A stretch of 64,000 nt of DNA from Pseudomonas fluorescens (GTDB taxonomy: Bacteria > Pseudomonadota > Gammaproteobacteria > Pseudomonadales > Pseudomonadaceae): assembly GCF_018614655.1 (NCBI RefSeq), contig NZ_JAGGOG010000002.1, forward strand, positions 214,267 through 278,266, given 5' to 3'. The notes beneath the pieces were generated by a model that searched no databases, was not told the DNA's origin, and saw only the letters and a list, made by a program, of their open reading frames with translations. The position numbers and the translations under genes were made by a program. Shown one piece after another: positions 53,964-64,000 of the stretch; position 1 is the stretch's first letter, and the number at the start of each line of letters is the position of its first letter.

Positions 53964-55042
53964 ATGCGTATTCTTGTTACTGGTGGTGCAGGTTTTATTG
54001 GCTCCGCGCTGATTCGTCATTTGATTCAAAACACCGAACATGAAGTTCTCAACCTCGACAAGCTGACCTATGCCGGCAACCTGGAGTCGCTGACCAGCAT
54101 CGCGACCAGCAGCCGCTATGAGTTCGTCCAGGCCGATATCATCGACCAGGCGACGATCAGTGCAGTTCTGGCACGCTTCGAGCCCCAGGCGATCATGCAT
54201 CTGGCAGCAGAATCCCATGTCGACCGTTCCATCGACGGCCCGTCGGACTTCATCCAGACCAACATCGTCGGCACCTATAGCTTGCTGGAGGCCACTCGTG
54301 CCTACTGGCAGAAGCTGGAAGAACCGGCGAAAAGCGCGTTCCGCTTCCACCATATCTCCACGGACGAGGTTTACGGCGACCTGCATGGCGTTGACGACCT
54401 GTTCACCGAAACCACGCCCTACGCGCCAAGCTCGCCGTACTCGGCCAGCAAGGCGGCGTCCGACCACCTGGTCCGCGCCTGGCAGCGCACTTATGGCCTG
54501 CCGGTACTGCTGACCAACTGCTCGAACAACTACGGACCATTCCACTTCCCCGAGAAGCTGATCCCGCTGGTGATCCTCAACGCCCTCGCGGGTAAACCGT
54601 TGCCGGTTTATGGCGATGGCTTGCAGGTACGTGACTGGCTGTTCGTCGAAGATCACGCCCGGGCATTGCTGAAAGTCGTGACTGAAGGCGTCGTGGGCGA
54701 GACCTACAACATCGGCGGCCACAATGAGCAGAAGAACATCGACGTGGTGCGTGGTATTTGCGCCTTGCTGGAAGAGCTGGCACCTCAGCGCCCGGCAGGC
54801 GTTGCGCAATTTTCTGACCTGATCACCTTCGTCAAGGATCGCCCGGGCCACGACCAGCGCTACGCGATCGACGCCAGCAAGATCGAACGCGAGCTGGGCT
54901 GGGTGCCTGAAGAAACCTTTGAAACCGGCCTGCGCAAAACCGTGCAGTGGTACCTCGATAACCTGGAATGGTGCCGCAGGGTCCAGGACGGCAGTTATCA
55001 AGGTGAACGACTGGGCAACACAGACGCTAAGGATTTGATTGC

Positions 55043-55046
<4 letters not shown>
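53964..55046 (+). CDS. rfbB: dTDP-glucose 4,6-dehydratase
   Basis: Second step to dTDP-L-rhamnose. 360 residues, extended SDR. NAD loop [25 protein letters not shown] (Thr-Asp-Glu catalytic region), and [12 protein letters not shown] (YxxxK). The ATG at 53964 was selected; the open frame reaches further upstream without support. First gene of rfbBACD, each overlapping the next by ATGA. Confidence 0.97.
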
Positions 55047-55914
<868 letters not shown>

Positions 55915-55918
<4 letters not shown>

Positions 55919-56460
55919 ATGTAACCGCGACTACGTTGCCCGATGTTTTGATCATCGAACCCAAGGTTTTTGGTGACGAACGCGGTTTCTTTTACGAGAG
56001 TTTCAATGCCCGCAGCTTCGCGCAAGCGACCGGGTTGCAATTGCAATTTGTACAAGACAACCATTCACGCTCACAAAAAGGCGTGCTGCGCGGTCTGCAC
56101 TACCAGTTGGAGAATCCCCAGGGAAAACTGGTGCGCGTGACGGCTGGCGAAGTTCTGGACGTGGCGGTGGATATCCGCCGCACTTCCCCGACCTTTGGCC
56201 AATGGGCCAGCATCCGGCTGTCTGCCGAGAACAATCGGCAGCTGTGGATTCCACCTGGTTTCGCCCATGGGTTTGTCGTACTCAGCGACTATGCCGAGTT
56301 TCTCTACAAGACCACGGACTACTACACCCCGTCGGCCGAGCGTTGTATTCGCTGGGACGATCCGACCCTGGCTATCGATTGGCAACTGAGTGGCCAGCCC
56401 ACCCTGTCTGCCAAGGACCAAAACGGTAAAAGCCTGCAAGAGGCCGATGTGTTCCCATGA
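55915..56460 (+). CDS. rfbC: dTDP-4-dehydrorhamnose 3,5-epimerase
   Basis: Third step. 181 residues, RmlC cupin. [14 protein letters not shown] start ([15 protein letters not shown]), catalytic His in [10 protein letters not shown], Tyr in the [10 protein letters not shown] segment, PPGFAHGF loop. Coupled on both sides by ATGA overlaps. Confidence 0.97.
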
Positions 56461-57338
56461 CTGCCCCTCTGAAAATCCTTATTAGCGGCCAACACGGCCA
56501 AGTCTCCCAGGAGCTGCAACAGCGTCTCCAGGGCTTGGGCGAATTGGTGGTATTGGGCCGCGACCAGCTTGACCTGGCACACCCCGAGCAAATCCGCCAA
56601 CACGTAAGCAGACACCGTCCTGGGCTGATCATCAACGCGGCGGCCCATACTGCCGTGGACCAAGCCGAAAGCGAGCCAGACCTGGCATTCGCGATCAACG
56701 CCGCCGCCCCGGGCATCTTCGCCGAAGAGGCCAAGGCCCTCGGGATACCGCTGATTCACTACTCCACCGACTACGTGTTCGACGGCAGCAAGTCTGCGCC
56801 CTACACCGAAGACGACGCGCCTAACCCTCTCGGCGTCTACGGCAAGAGCAAACTGGCTGGCGAACAGGCCATCACGGCCGTGGGCGGTGAACACCTGATC
56901 CTGCGCACCAGCTGGGTTTACTCGACCCACGGCAAGAATTTCCTGCTGACCATGCAGCGCCTGCTGCAAGAAAAGCCGCAGATGCGCATCGTCGCCGACC
57001 AGATCGGTGCGCCGACCTGGGCTGGGACCATTGCCAACAGCACCCGCGCCCTGATTGAGCGCTGGCAGGCGGGACAAGCCGGGGATTGGGGTACCTATCA
57101 CCTGACCGCGCAGGGAGAGACCTCGTGGTTTGGCTTTGCCAAGGCCATTGGCGAGCAATTACAGGCCGAAGGCAAGGCCTGCGCCGACCTGGAAGCCATT
57201 CCCTCCAGCGCGTACCCGACACCGGCCAAACGGCCCTTGAACTCGCGCCTGGACTGCAGCCGCCTGCAACAGCACTGGCAGGTCTCCCAGCCCCAGTGGC
57301 ACGACGCATTGCGCGAGTGTCTTGCGCAGCAGCACTAG
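56457..57338 (+). CDS. rfbD: dTDP-4-dehydrorhamnose reductase
   Basis: Final NADPH-dependent step giving dTDP-L-rhamnose. 293 residues. GQHGQVSQEL cofactor loop, YSTDYVFDG and YGKSKLAGE (YxxxK). Gene order here is B-A-C-D, whereas I recall rmlBDAC in P. aeruginosa. The dctB gene starts 27 bases after its stop. Confidence 0.97.
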   Translation: MTAPLKILISGQHGQVSQELQQRLQGLGELVVLGRDQLDLAHPEQIRQHVSRHRPGLIINAAAHTAVDQAESEPDLAFAINAAAPGIFAEEAKALGIPLIHYSTDYVFDGSKSAPYTEDDAPNPLGVYGKSKLAGEQAITAVGGEHLILRTSWVYSTHGKNFLLTMQRLLQEKPQMRIVADQIGAPTWAGTIANSTRALIERWQAGQAGDWGTYHLTAQGETSWFGFAKAIGEQLQAEGKACADLEAIPSSAYPTPAKRPLNSRLDCSRLQQHWQVSQPQWHDALRECLAQQH

Positions 57339-57365
57339 GCATAATGCGCCTGTACCCACAGGCGC

Positions 57366-59183
57366 ATGACTCCGATGACTCCACCCCTTCCGCGAAGACC
57401 CCGCTGGCGCAGCCTGGCCTTGCTGGCGCTGTGCCTGGCGCCGCTGCTGTGGCCGTTGGAGCATCTGGCCGAGCGTTATTACCGCAGCGAACTGGCCGGG
57501 CAGAACCGCCAGACCCTCGACCTGTACGTCGCCAACCTGCTGGGCACCCTGCACCGCTACGAAGTGCTGCCACAAATCCTTGGGGATCTGCCCGCGCTGC
57601 GTACCGCCCTGGACGCACCCCAGGTCAGCACCAATCTGGTCAACGCTAACCTGTTGCTCAAGGACGTTGCCGCCCAGGCCGGCGTGGAAGTGATGTACCT
57701 GATGGACACCAGCGGCAAGACCCTGGCCGCGTCCAACTGGGACAAACAAGACAGTTTCGTGGGCCGCAATTTCTCCTTTCGCCCCTATTTCAGCGAAGCC
57801 ATGGCCGGACGCCTTGGGCGTTTCTTTGGCCTGGGCACCACCTCGGCCAAGCGCGGTTACTTCTTCGCCGCCGCCGTGCGTGACGGCGATACGATCATGG
57901 GGGTGCTGGTGGTCAAGGTCGACCTGGATCACACCGAAAGCCTGTGGGGCAAAACCCCGGAACAACTGCTGGTGACCGACCATAACGGCGTGGTGATCCT
58001 GACCTCGCGGCCGCAATGGCGATTCCGTGCCACTCGGCCGCTGACCGAAGAGGAACGCCAAGCCATCATCGCCATCCAGCCCTACCCGACCCGCGACCCG
58101 CAGCCGTTGAACCTCAGCACCACGGCCTGGTTGCGCCAATCCACTGAAATTGCGGAAACCGGCTGGAATGTCGAAATTCTCGCGCCACGAACCTTGATCA
58201 ACCGCCCGGTACGCACCGTGGTCGCCGTCGGCGGCGCAACCCTGCTGGTCGTGATGCTGTTGCTCGGCCTGATGATGCAGCGCCGTCGCCACTACCTGGA
58301 ACGCATCGCCTTCGAAGCCAAGGCCCGGCGCGAACTGGAAATGCGCGTGGCCGAACGAACCAGCGATCTGGAAGGCCTCAACCGCCGCCTTAAACAGGAA
58401 GTGCTGGAGCGCGAAACGGCCCAGCAGGAATTGGTACGGGCACAGGACGACCTGGTGCAAGCGGGCAAGCTGTCCGCCCTGGGCACCATGTCGGCGAGCA
58501 TCAGCCACGAACTCAATCAACCCCTGGCCGCGATCCGCAGCTACGCGGAAAACGCCGAAATTCTCCTCGACCACCAACGCACCGACGACGCCCGGGGCAA
58601 CCTCAAGCTGATCAGCGAATTGACCGGGCGCATGGCATCGATCATCGCCCACTTGCGCGCCTTCGCCCGGCGCGACCGCCATGCGCCGGAAAGTGTCGCC
58701 CTGCAACCGGCCCTGGACGATGCCCTGGCCCTGCTGGCCAAACGTCGACGGGCCATGGAAGTCGAGTTGATCCGCGACTTGCCGGAGGCGACCTTGTGGG
58801 TGGCGGCCGGCGAGACGCGTCTGCGCCAGGTGCTGGGCAACCTGCTGGCCAACGCCCTCGACGCGCTGACCGAGAAAGGCCCACCGCGCAAACTCTGGCT
58901 GAGTGCCGAAACCACCGAACAAGGCGTCAACCTGTACATTCGCGACAACGGCCCGGGCTTTTGCATGGAGGCCTTGGGTCGTGCCAGCGAGCCGTTCTAC
59001 ACCACCAAGACCCGCACCCAGGGCCTGGGGCTGGGCCTGGCGATCTGCGACACCTTGATGCGCGCCTTTGGCGGTGAACTGCTGTTCTCCAACCACCGCG
59101 AAGGCGGCGCGTTGCTAACCTTGAAACTGCGCGCCGGAGCACCGGGCGTCAGTCTGCAACCGTCCGAGGACCGCAGTGTATGA
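57366..59183 (+). CDS. dctB: Sensor histidine kinase DctB
   Basis: C4-dicarboxylate sensor of 605 residues. N-terminal helix about 15-33, periplasmic double-Cache (PAS-like) domain about 35-285 (DKQDSFVGRNFSFRPYF, FGLGTTSAKRGYFFAA), second helix about 280-300, coiled coil, H-box with ISHELNQPLAAIRSY (phospho-His), and ATPase domain (LLANALDAL N-box, DNGPGF, GLGLGLAI). It phosphorylates DctD; the start of dctD overlaps its stop by 4 bases. No dicarboxylate transporter gene follows in the window. Confidence 0.94.
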   Translation: MTPMTPPLPRRPRWRSLALLALCLAPLLWPLEHLAERYYRSELAGQNRQTLDLYVANLLGTLHRYEVLPQILGDLPALRTALDAPQVSTNLVNANLLLKDVAAQAGVEVMYLMDTSGKTLAASNWDKQDSFVGRNFSFRPYFSEAMAGRLGRFFGLGTTSAKRGYFFAAAVRDGDTIMGVLVVKVDLDHTESLWGKTPEQLLVTDHNGVVILTSRPQWRFRATRPLTEEERQAIIAIQPYPTRDPQPLNLSTTAWLRQSTEIAETGWNVEILAPRTLINRPVRTVVAVGGATLLVVMLLLGLMMQRRRHYLERIAFEAKARRELEMRVAERTSDLEGLNRRLKQEVLERETAQQELVRAQDDLVQAGKLSALGTMSASISHELNQPLAAIRSYAENAEILLDHQRTDDARGNLKLISELTGRMASIIAHLRAFARRDRHAPESVALQPALDDALALLAKRRRAMEVELIRDLPEATLWVAAGETRLRQVLGNLLANALDALTEKGPPRKLWLSAETTEQGVNLYIRDNGPGFCMEALGRASEPFYTTKTRTQGLGLGLAICDTLMRAFGGELLFSNHREGGALLTLKLRAGAPGVSLQPSEDRSV

Positions 59184-60562
59184 GTATCGATAACCAGATT
59201 CAGGTGGTGTTGATCGACGACGATCCACACCTGCGTCAGGCCCTGTGCCAGACCCTGGACTTGGCGGGGCTGAAAGTCCTCCCCCTCGGCGAAGCCCAGG
59301 GCCTGGCCCCGCGCCTGTTCCGGGATTGGCCGGGGGTGGTGGTCAGCGATATCCGTATGCCCGGCATGGACGGCCTGGAACTGCTGGCCGAACTCCATGG
59401 CCAGGACCCGGAATTGCCCGTACTGCTGATCACCGGCCACGGCGATGTACCGCTGGCGGTGCAGGCGATGCGTGCCGGTGCCTACGATTTCCTGGAAAAA
59501 CCTTTCGCCAGTGACGCCCTGCTCGACAGCGTGCGTCGTGCCCTGGCCTTGCGCCGCCTGGTGCTGGACAACCGCAGCCTGCGCCTGGCCCTGAGTGATC
59601 GTCAGCAACTGAGCACGCGCCTGGTGGGGCAATCCGCACCGATGCTGCGCCTGCGTGAACAGATTGGTGCCTTGGCCGCGACCAAGGCTGACGTGCTGAT
59701 CCTCGGTGAAACCGGCGCCGGCAAGGAAGTGGTGGCCCGTGCCCTGCACGACTTGTCGAACCGCCGCACAGGTCCGTTCGTGGCGATCAACGCCGGTGCC
59801 CTGGCGGAGTCGGTGGTGGAAAGCGAGTTATTCGGCCACGAGCCGGGAGCCTTTACCGGCGCCCAGAAACGACGGATCGGCAAGTTTGAGTTTGCCAACG
59901 GCGGCACCCTGTTCCTCGATGAAATCGAAAGCATGAGCCTGGATGTACAGGTCAAATTGCTGCGTCTGCTGCAAGAGCGGGTGGTGGAGCGGCTGGGGGG
60001 CAATCAGTTGATCCCGCTGGATATCCGCATCATCGCCGCCACCAAGGAAGACCTGCGCCAGTCCGCCGACCAAGGGCGCTTCCGGGCCGACTTGTACTAC
60101 CGCCTCAACGTCGCACCGCTGCGCATTCCGCCCCTGCGTGAACGAGGCGAAGATGCGCTGATGCTGTTCCAGCATTTCGCCGACGAGGCGAGTACTCGCC
60201 ATGGCTTGCCGCTCCATGAGTTGCAACCGGGCCAACGCGCCTTGCTGTTACGGCACAGCTGGCCGGGCAATGTGCGTGAACTGCAAAACGCCGCCGAGCG
60301 CTTCGCCCTGGGCCTGGAGTTGGCGTTGGACAACATGTCGGATGACCCCTCGGCCGGCGCCCCGGTGTCCACTGGAGGCTTGAGCGAACAGGTCGAGCAT
60401 TTTGAAAAAAGCCTGATCGCTGCCGAACTGGCCCGCCCCCATGGTTCCATGCGCAGCCTCGCTGAAGCCTTGGGCCTGCCACGCAAAACCTTGCACGACA
60501 AACTGCGCAAGCACGGGCTGAACTTCGCCGACAGCGGCAACAACAACTCGGACGACGAATGA
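59180..60562 (+). CDS. dctD: Sigma-54-dependent response regulator DctD
   Basis: 460 residues. Receiver about 8-120 with phospho-Asp in VVVSDIRMPGMDG and Lys in FLEKPF; AAA+ domain about 145-380 with Walker A GETGAGKE, the sigma-54-contacting GAFTGA loop (EPGAFTGAQ), and Walker B GTLFLDEIES; a FIS-type HTH at the C-terminus (AEALGLPRKTLHDKLRKHG). Activates sigma-54 promoters of C4-dicarboxylate uptake genes in response to DctB. The targets are not in this window. Confidence 0.95.
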   Translation: MSIDNQIQVVLIDDDPHLRQALCQTLDLAGLKVLPLGEAQGLAPRLFRDWPGVVVSDIRMPGMDGLELLAELHGQDPELPVLLITGHGDVPLAVQAMRAGAYDFLEKPFASDALLDSVRRALALRRLVLDNRSLRLALSDRQQLSTRLVGQSAPMLRLREQIGALAATKADVLILGETGAGKEVVARALHDLSNRRTGPFVAINAGALAESVVESELFGHEPGAFTGAQKRRIGKFEFANGGTLFLDEIESMSLDVQVKLLRLLQERVVERLGGNQLIPLDIRIIAATKEDLRQSADQGRFRADLYYRLNVAPLRIPPLRERGEDALMLFQHFADEASTRHGLPLHELQPGQRALLLRHSWPGNVRELQNAAERFALGLELALDNMSDDPSAGAPVSTGGLSEQVEHFEKSLIAAELARPHGSMRSLAEALGLPRKTLHDKLRKHGLNFADSGNNNSDDE

Positions 60563-60595
60563 TGCCCACCCCTTTCACGCTGCCAAGAGGCCGCC

Positions 60596-61051
60596 ATGAG
60601 CCGCGATAGCCGTTACCTGGAATCGATTCTTCACCACGACATTCCCCTCACCCGGGACATGGGTCTCAAGGTACTCGACTGGCAGGACAGGCAGTTGCGC
60701 CTGCACTTGCCGCTGCAAGCCAATATCAACCACAAAAGCACAATGTTCGGCGGCAGTCTCTACTGCGGCGCGGTGCTGGGGGGTTGGGGCTGGCTTCACT
60801 TGCAACTGCGTGAAGAAGGGATAGAAGACGGGCACATCGTGATCCAGGAAGGGCAGATCAGTTATCCATTGCCGGTCACCGAGGATGCGACGGTGATTTG
60901 CCAGGCACCGGAAGATAAGGTCTGGAAACGGTTTTTGGCGACGTATCGGCGGTATGGACGGGCGCGGTTGACCCTGGAGACGTGGATCGTCAATGACGGC
61001 AGTGAAGAACGGGCCGTGGCGTTTACCGGGCAGTACGTGCTGCACCGATAA
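60596..61051 (+). CDS. YiiD C-terminal-type thioesterase-like protein
   Basis: 151 residues, hot-dog fold. NHKSTMFGGSLYCGAVLGGW matches the putative thioesterase (YiiD_C) domain with the helix-capping HKSTMFGGS. Cytoplasmic. Substrate not known. It is 33 bases after dctD and may be cotranscribed with it. Confidence 0.82.
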   Translation: MSRDSRYLESILHHDIPLTRDMGLKVLDWQDRQLRLHLPLQANINHKSTMFGGSLYCGAVLGGWGWLHLQLREEGIEDGHIVIQEGQISYPLPVTEDATVICQAPEDKVWKRFLATYRRYGRARLTLETWIVNDGSEERAVAFTGQYVLHR

Positions 61052-61070
61052 AAATATGAGCCTCGCTCGT

Positions 61071-61187
61071 TGTAGCCGCTGCCGAGGCACGAGGCTGCGA
61101 TGGGCTTGGTGCGGCATTCCGACGTAGCGGCCCCAAGGGCGGTCCTACGGACACGCATCGCAGCCTCGTGCCTCGGCAGCGGCTACA
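61071..61187. repeat. 32-base perfect inverted repeat
   Basis: Arms 61071-61102 and 61156-61187 are exact reverse complements (starting TGTAGCCGCTGCCGAGGCAC) with a 53-base loop. It ends 2 bases from the cysQ stop, between convergent genes. The arm sequence differs from the REP cores at the other sites. Confidence 0.92.
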
Positions 61188-61189
61188 AG

Positions 61190-62026
61190 CTACAACCTGG
61201 CCAGGTTCAGCAGCCGTTCACGCCACGCAGCCTTGGCCGGCAACGCCAGGAAAAACGGGTTCAACAACGACTCCCGCGCCGGATAGCTGAACGGTTTGCC
61301 ATTCAACTCCAACACTTCGCCGCCTGCGCCTTCCAGCACACCCTGGGCCGCAGCGGTGTCCCACTGCGACGTCGGCGCCAGGCGCGGATAGCAATCGGCG
61401 CTACCCTCGGCCAACAGGCAAAACTTCAGCGAGCTGCCGATATTGGCCAGTTTCAACTCGCCCAACCCTTCGCTCAACCCGGCCAACAGGCGCTCCTGCT
61501 CGGGGCTGGAATGACGGCGACTGGCGACCACGGTAAAGGCTTCTCCCGCCGCTGGCGTCTCGCGAACCTGGATCTGTTTAGGCGCTTCATTCACATCCGA
61601 GCGCCATGCCCCAAGACCCGCGCCACCGAAGTAGCAACGACCGCTGGTGGGCATCGACACCACGCCAAACACCACGCGACCCTGTTCGATCAACGCGACG
61701 TTGACAGTGAACTCCTCGCTGCCGGAGATGAATTCCTTGGTGCCATCCAGCGGATCTACCAACCACCAGCGCTGCCAACCGGCGCGCACGCTCTGGTCGA
61801 TATCAGCGTCCTCTTCCGAAAGCACAGGAATGCTCGGGTCCAATGCGGTCAGCCCCGCAAGGATCAGATGGTGGGCCGCAAGATCGGCGGCAGTGACAGG
61901 TGACTCATCCGACTTGGTCGTCACGGCCACATCGGCGCGCCAATACGGCAAGATAACTTCTCCGGCCTGGCGTGCCAGTTCAATGACAGGGGCAATCAAC
62001 GGGTGGCCCAGGAACAGTTCGCTCAT
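61190..62026 (-). CDS. cysQ: 3'(2'),5'-bisphosphate nucleotidase CysQ
   Basis: Removes the 3' phosphate from PAP/PAPS, protecting sulfur assimilation. 278 residues, inositol monophosphatase fold. Metal motifs PVLSEEDAD and WLVDPLDGTKEF, and DTAAAQGVLEGAGG near the C-terminus. The start overlaps the nudE stop by 4 bases. Confidence 0.95.
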   Translation of the reverse strand: MSELFLGHPLIAPVIELARQAGEVILPYWRADVAVTTKSDESPVTAADLAAHHLILAGLTALDPSIPVLSEEDADIDQSVRAGWQRWWLVDPLDGTKEFISGSEEFTVNVALIEQGRVVFGVVSMPTSGRCYFGGAGLGAWRSDVNEAPKQIQVRETPAAGEAFTVVASRRHSSPEQERLLAGLSEGLGELKLANIGSSLKFCLLAEGSADCYPRLAPTSQWDTAAAQGVLEGAGGEVLELNGKPFSYPARESLLNPFFLALPAKAAWRERLLNLARL

Positions 62027-62589
62027 GGCTGGAACGCTCCCCGCTGGGTCAACAAGTCCCGCACCAGATAAAGCGCCGCCAAGGCACGGCCCTCACTGAA
62101 CTGCTCGTTCTGCGCCAACTGCGACAGCTCTCGCAGGTTGACCCGATCCACTCGCATCGGCTCGGGTTCGTCGCCTTCCAGACGCTCCTCATAGAGATCC
62201 GTGGCCAGCACCACCTGGATTTTCTGACTCATGTAGCCAGGGGACAGCGACAACTCGGTCAAGTGTTCCAGCTGGCGCGCACCGTAACCCGCCTCTTCCT
62301 TGAGCTCACGGTCCGCCGCTGCCAGCACATCTTCACCGGGCTCGATCAAGCCCTTGGGCAGGGACAGCTCATATTCGTCCGTGCCGCCACAATACTCTTC
62401 AATCAACAGCGCATGATCGGCGTCGATCATCGCCACGATCATCACCGCGCCATATCCCGTACCTCGGCCGACCAGGCGCTCGTAGGTCCGCTCCACGCCA
62501 TTGGAGAAGCGCAATTGCACTGCCTCCACGCGGAACAAACGGCTACTGGCGACTATTTCTCGGGCGAGGACGGTGGGTTTCTGGCGCAT
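62023..62589 (-). CDS. nudE: ADP compounds hydrolase NudE
   Basis: NUDIX hydrolase (188 residues) that cleaves ADP-ribose, Ap3A and NADH-type substrates. The Nudix box is complete (GLIEPGEDVLAAADRELK followed by EEAGYG). Cotranscribed with cysQ. Divergent from yrfG with 101 bases between. Confidence 0.95.
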   Translation of the reverse strand: MRQKPTVLAREIVASSRLFRVEAVQLRFSNGVERTYERLVGRGTGYGAVMIVAMIDADHALLIEEYCGGTDEYELSLPKGLIEPGEDVLAAADRELKEEAGYGARQLEHLTELSLSPGYMSQKIQVVLATDLYEERLEGDEPEPMRVDRVNLRELSQLAQNEQFSEGRALAALYLVRDLLTQRGAFQP

Positions 62590-62690
62590 AAGCGGCTCCT
62601 TGGCATGATCGGGTTACTATACCGTGGCTTTTCCGATTGTCTGTGTCGGATATTTTTACTTACTTAGAAAGACTGACCTGGGAGTCATCC

Positions 62691-63353
62691 ATGCCTTCAA
62701 TACCCTGGCATGCCATCGACACTGTCCTGCTGGACATGGATGGCACCTTGCTCGACCTGCATTTCGACAACCATTTCTGGATGGAGCACCTGCCCCAACG
62801 CTATGCCGAATTGCATGGCGTGAGCCGGGCCATGGCCGAGATGGAATTGCAGCCGTTGTTCGAGCGTAATGCCGGTCAGTTGCAATGGTATTGTCTGGAC
62901 TTCTGGAGTACCGAACTGAAGATTCCGGTACGCGAGCTCAAGCTGGAGACCGCTCACCTGATCGCCCTACGTCCGGATGCCGATACTTTTCTCGCGGCGA
63001 TCAAACACGCTGGCAAGCGAGTGATCTTGATCACCAATGCCCACCGCGACTCGTTGTCGCTGAAGCTGGAACGTATCGAATTGGCGCCCTATTTCGAACG
63101 GCTGATCAGTTCTCACGACTATGGCTTTGCCAAGGAGAACCCACAGTTCTGGGATGCGTTGCAAGCGGATATCGATTTCGACCCGGCGCGCAGCCTGTTT
63201 ATCGACGACACCTTGCCCATCCTGCGCAGCGCTCGGGATTTTGGTGTGGGGCATTTGCTGGCGGTAAAAGAGCCGGACAGCCGGAAGGGGCCGAAGGATA
63301 CGGCGGAGTTTGCAGCGGTGGAGGATTACAGGGAGTTGATCGTAGGACTGTAA
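62691..63353 (+). CDS. yrfG: GMP/IMP nucleotidase YrfG (HAD)
   Basis: 220 residues, HAD superfamily. Nucleophile Asp in VLLDMDGTLLDL, motif II ILITNAHRD, Lys in GFAKENPQFW and acids in SLFIDDTLPIL. E. coli YrfG dephosphorylates GMP and IMP. ATG 62691 has GGGAG six bases upstream and gives MPSIPWHAIDT; an upstream in-frame ATG at 62637 is disregarded. Its neighbourhood with nudE and cysQ is a nucleotide clean-up set. Confidence 0.92.
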   Translation: MPSIPWHAIDTVLLDMDGTLLDLHFDNHFWMEHLPQRYAELHGVSRAMAEMELQPLFERNAGQLQWYCLDFWSTELKIPVRELKLETAHLIALRPDADTFLAAIKHAGKRVILITNAHRDSLSLKLERIELAPYFERLISSHDYGFAKENPQFWDALQADIDFDPARSLFIDDTLPILRSARDFGVGHLLAVKEPDSRKGPKDTAEFAAVEDYRELIVGL

Positions 63354-63398
63354 ATAACAGGGGGAGCGGATGAGTCCGCTCCTCCGTTATTTCGTGTA

Positions 63399-63839
63399 TT
63401 ACTCAGGAATACGCAGCACCTGGCCCGGATAGATCTTGTCTGGGTGAGACAACAGTGGTTTGTTGGCTTCGAAAATCTTGTTGTACTTGTTGGCGTCGCC
63501 GTATTCAGCCTTGGCGATGGCGCTGAGGGTGTCGCCCTTTTTCACCGTGACAAAGCGGGCGGCAGTAGCCGCAGGACCGGTAACGGTAATCTGGTCATCA
63601 ACGCTGGCTACGCCGGCGATATTACCTGCGGCCAGAAGGATCTTTTCCTTCTCTTCCTGACTGGCAACTTCACCGGTGATAGTGACCTTATCGCCATCAA
63701 CGGTAGCGGTCACATTCGGGTTACCTAACCCAACATCCTGAATATGCTTCTTCAGCTCATCACTTGCGTTCGCATTACCCGGCGTCAACAGATCAATCAG
63801 CTTTTCGCCTGCTTCTTTAACAAAGCTAAAAATACTCAT
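63399..63839 (-). CDS. BON-LysM protein (YgaU/Kbp-like)
   Basis: 146 residues: BON domain about 25-90 ([20 protein letters not shown]) and C-terminal LysM about 95-145 ([24 protein letters not shown]). It has no signal peptide. The layout equals E. coli YgaU/Kbp, a potassium-binding protein, so a similar role in ion sensing or stationary phase is plausible. Monocistronic. Confidence 0.9.
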   Translation of the reverse strand: MSIFSFVKEAGEKLIDLLTPGNANASDELKKHIQDVGLGNPNVTATVDGDKVTITGEVASQEEKEKILLAAGNIAGVASVDDQITVTGPAATAARFVTVKKGDTLSAIAKAEYGDANKYNKIFEANKPLLSHPDKIYPGQVLRIPE

Positions 63840-64000
63840 GGTGCGCTCTCCTTGGGATTTGATTTCCAGATGCCCAAGACTAGACCAGTCCTACAGATCT
63901 TGGTTCCAGTTTGATAAAGAACCCCGAAAAAAACCATTCGGCGAAGGCGTGATCGACGCCATCTATCAATAGATCAGCACAGCCAATTAGACGCGACCCT

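Noticed and set aside
57159..59096. Open frame of 645 residues opposite rfbD and dctB
   Set aside because: Spans two well-defined genes on the other strand; no domain seen.

Overview
The window is chromosomal DNA of a fluorescent Pseudomonas (P. fluorescens group). The evidence is: high GC and typical Pseudomonas proteins; the REP palindromes with TGTGGGAGCGGGCTTGCTCGC arms; and a backbone whose order (envC-ctpA-yibQ, hisBHAF, asmA-mutY-yggX-tRNA-Phe, a basic amino acid ABC operon, rml genes next to dctBD, cysQ-nudE-yrfG) matches what I remember of the corresponding part of P. aeruginosa. No search was run.

Layout. 1-9.5 kb: cell division/envelope genes (envC, ctpA, yibQ), a solute-binding protein, the histidine operon hisB-hisH-DUF2164-hisA-hisF and an OFA-type MFS carrier. 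9.8-13.6 kb: asmA-mutY-yggX, overlapping, then tRNA-Phe. 13.6-14.45 kb: a one-gene islet with a lipoprotein, bounded by the tRNA-Phe 3' end and a second copy of that 3' end plus terminator. 14.5-21 kb: DUF899, a GT-C glycosyltransferase, an ACR3/SBF carrier, an alpha/beta hydrolase, a small unknown protein and a GABA-type permease. 21.5-25.8 kb: a four-gene basic amino acid ABC importer followed by a methyltransferase. 26.2-28.1 kb: hchA divergent from a LuxR solo, then tRNA-Thr.

28.1-35.54 kb is a genomic island in tRNA-Thr. It holds a P4-type integrase, a large palindrome, a cluster of DnaA-box-like 9-mers, a second frameshifted integrase with a coupled small ORF, and cargo (HxlR regulator, CxxCxxCC protein, short-chain dehydrogenase, LysE exporter). 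Its right end is probably a degenerate tRNA-Thr 3' end followed directly by a strong terminator, which I read as the terminator displaced from tRNA-Thr. Just outside is a structured RNA resembling C4 antisense RNA, upstream of a small DUF6124/DUF3077-type gene.

36.6-43.2 kb: an unusual operon of a CHASE2 membrane protein without an output domain, a small exported protein and an M48 lipoprotein protease; then an SDR lacking the catalytic tyrosine, a tautomerase and a second, membrane-bound M48 protease. 43.3-48.3 kb: OprD porin, DsbA-family protein and a TonB-dependent siderophore receptor with a Fur-box-like site. 48.5-53.7 kb: agmatine catabolism (aguBA) beside a 969-residue kinase-like/M23-like/class III aminotransferase fusion. 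54-57.3 kb: dTDP-L-rhamnose synthesis (rfbBACD). 57.4-60.6 kb: DctB/DctD two-component system. 60.6-63.8 kb: thioesterase-like protein, cysQ, nudE, yrfG and a BON-LysM protein.

The best leads for something undescribed are the CHASE2/small protein/M48 operon, the C4-like RNA with its downstream gene, the tRNA-Phe lipoprotein islet, and the conserved-looking DUF2164 gene locked inside the his operon by start/stop overlap.
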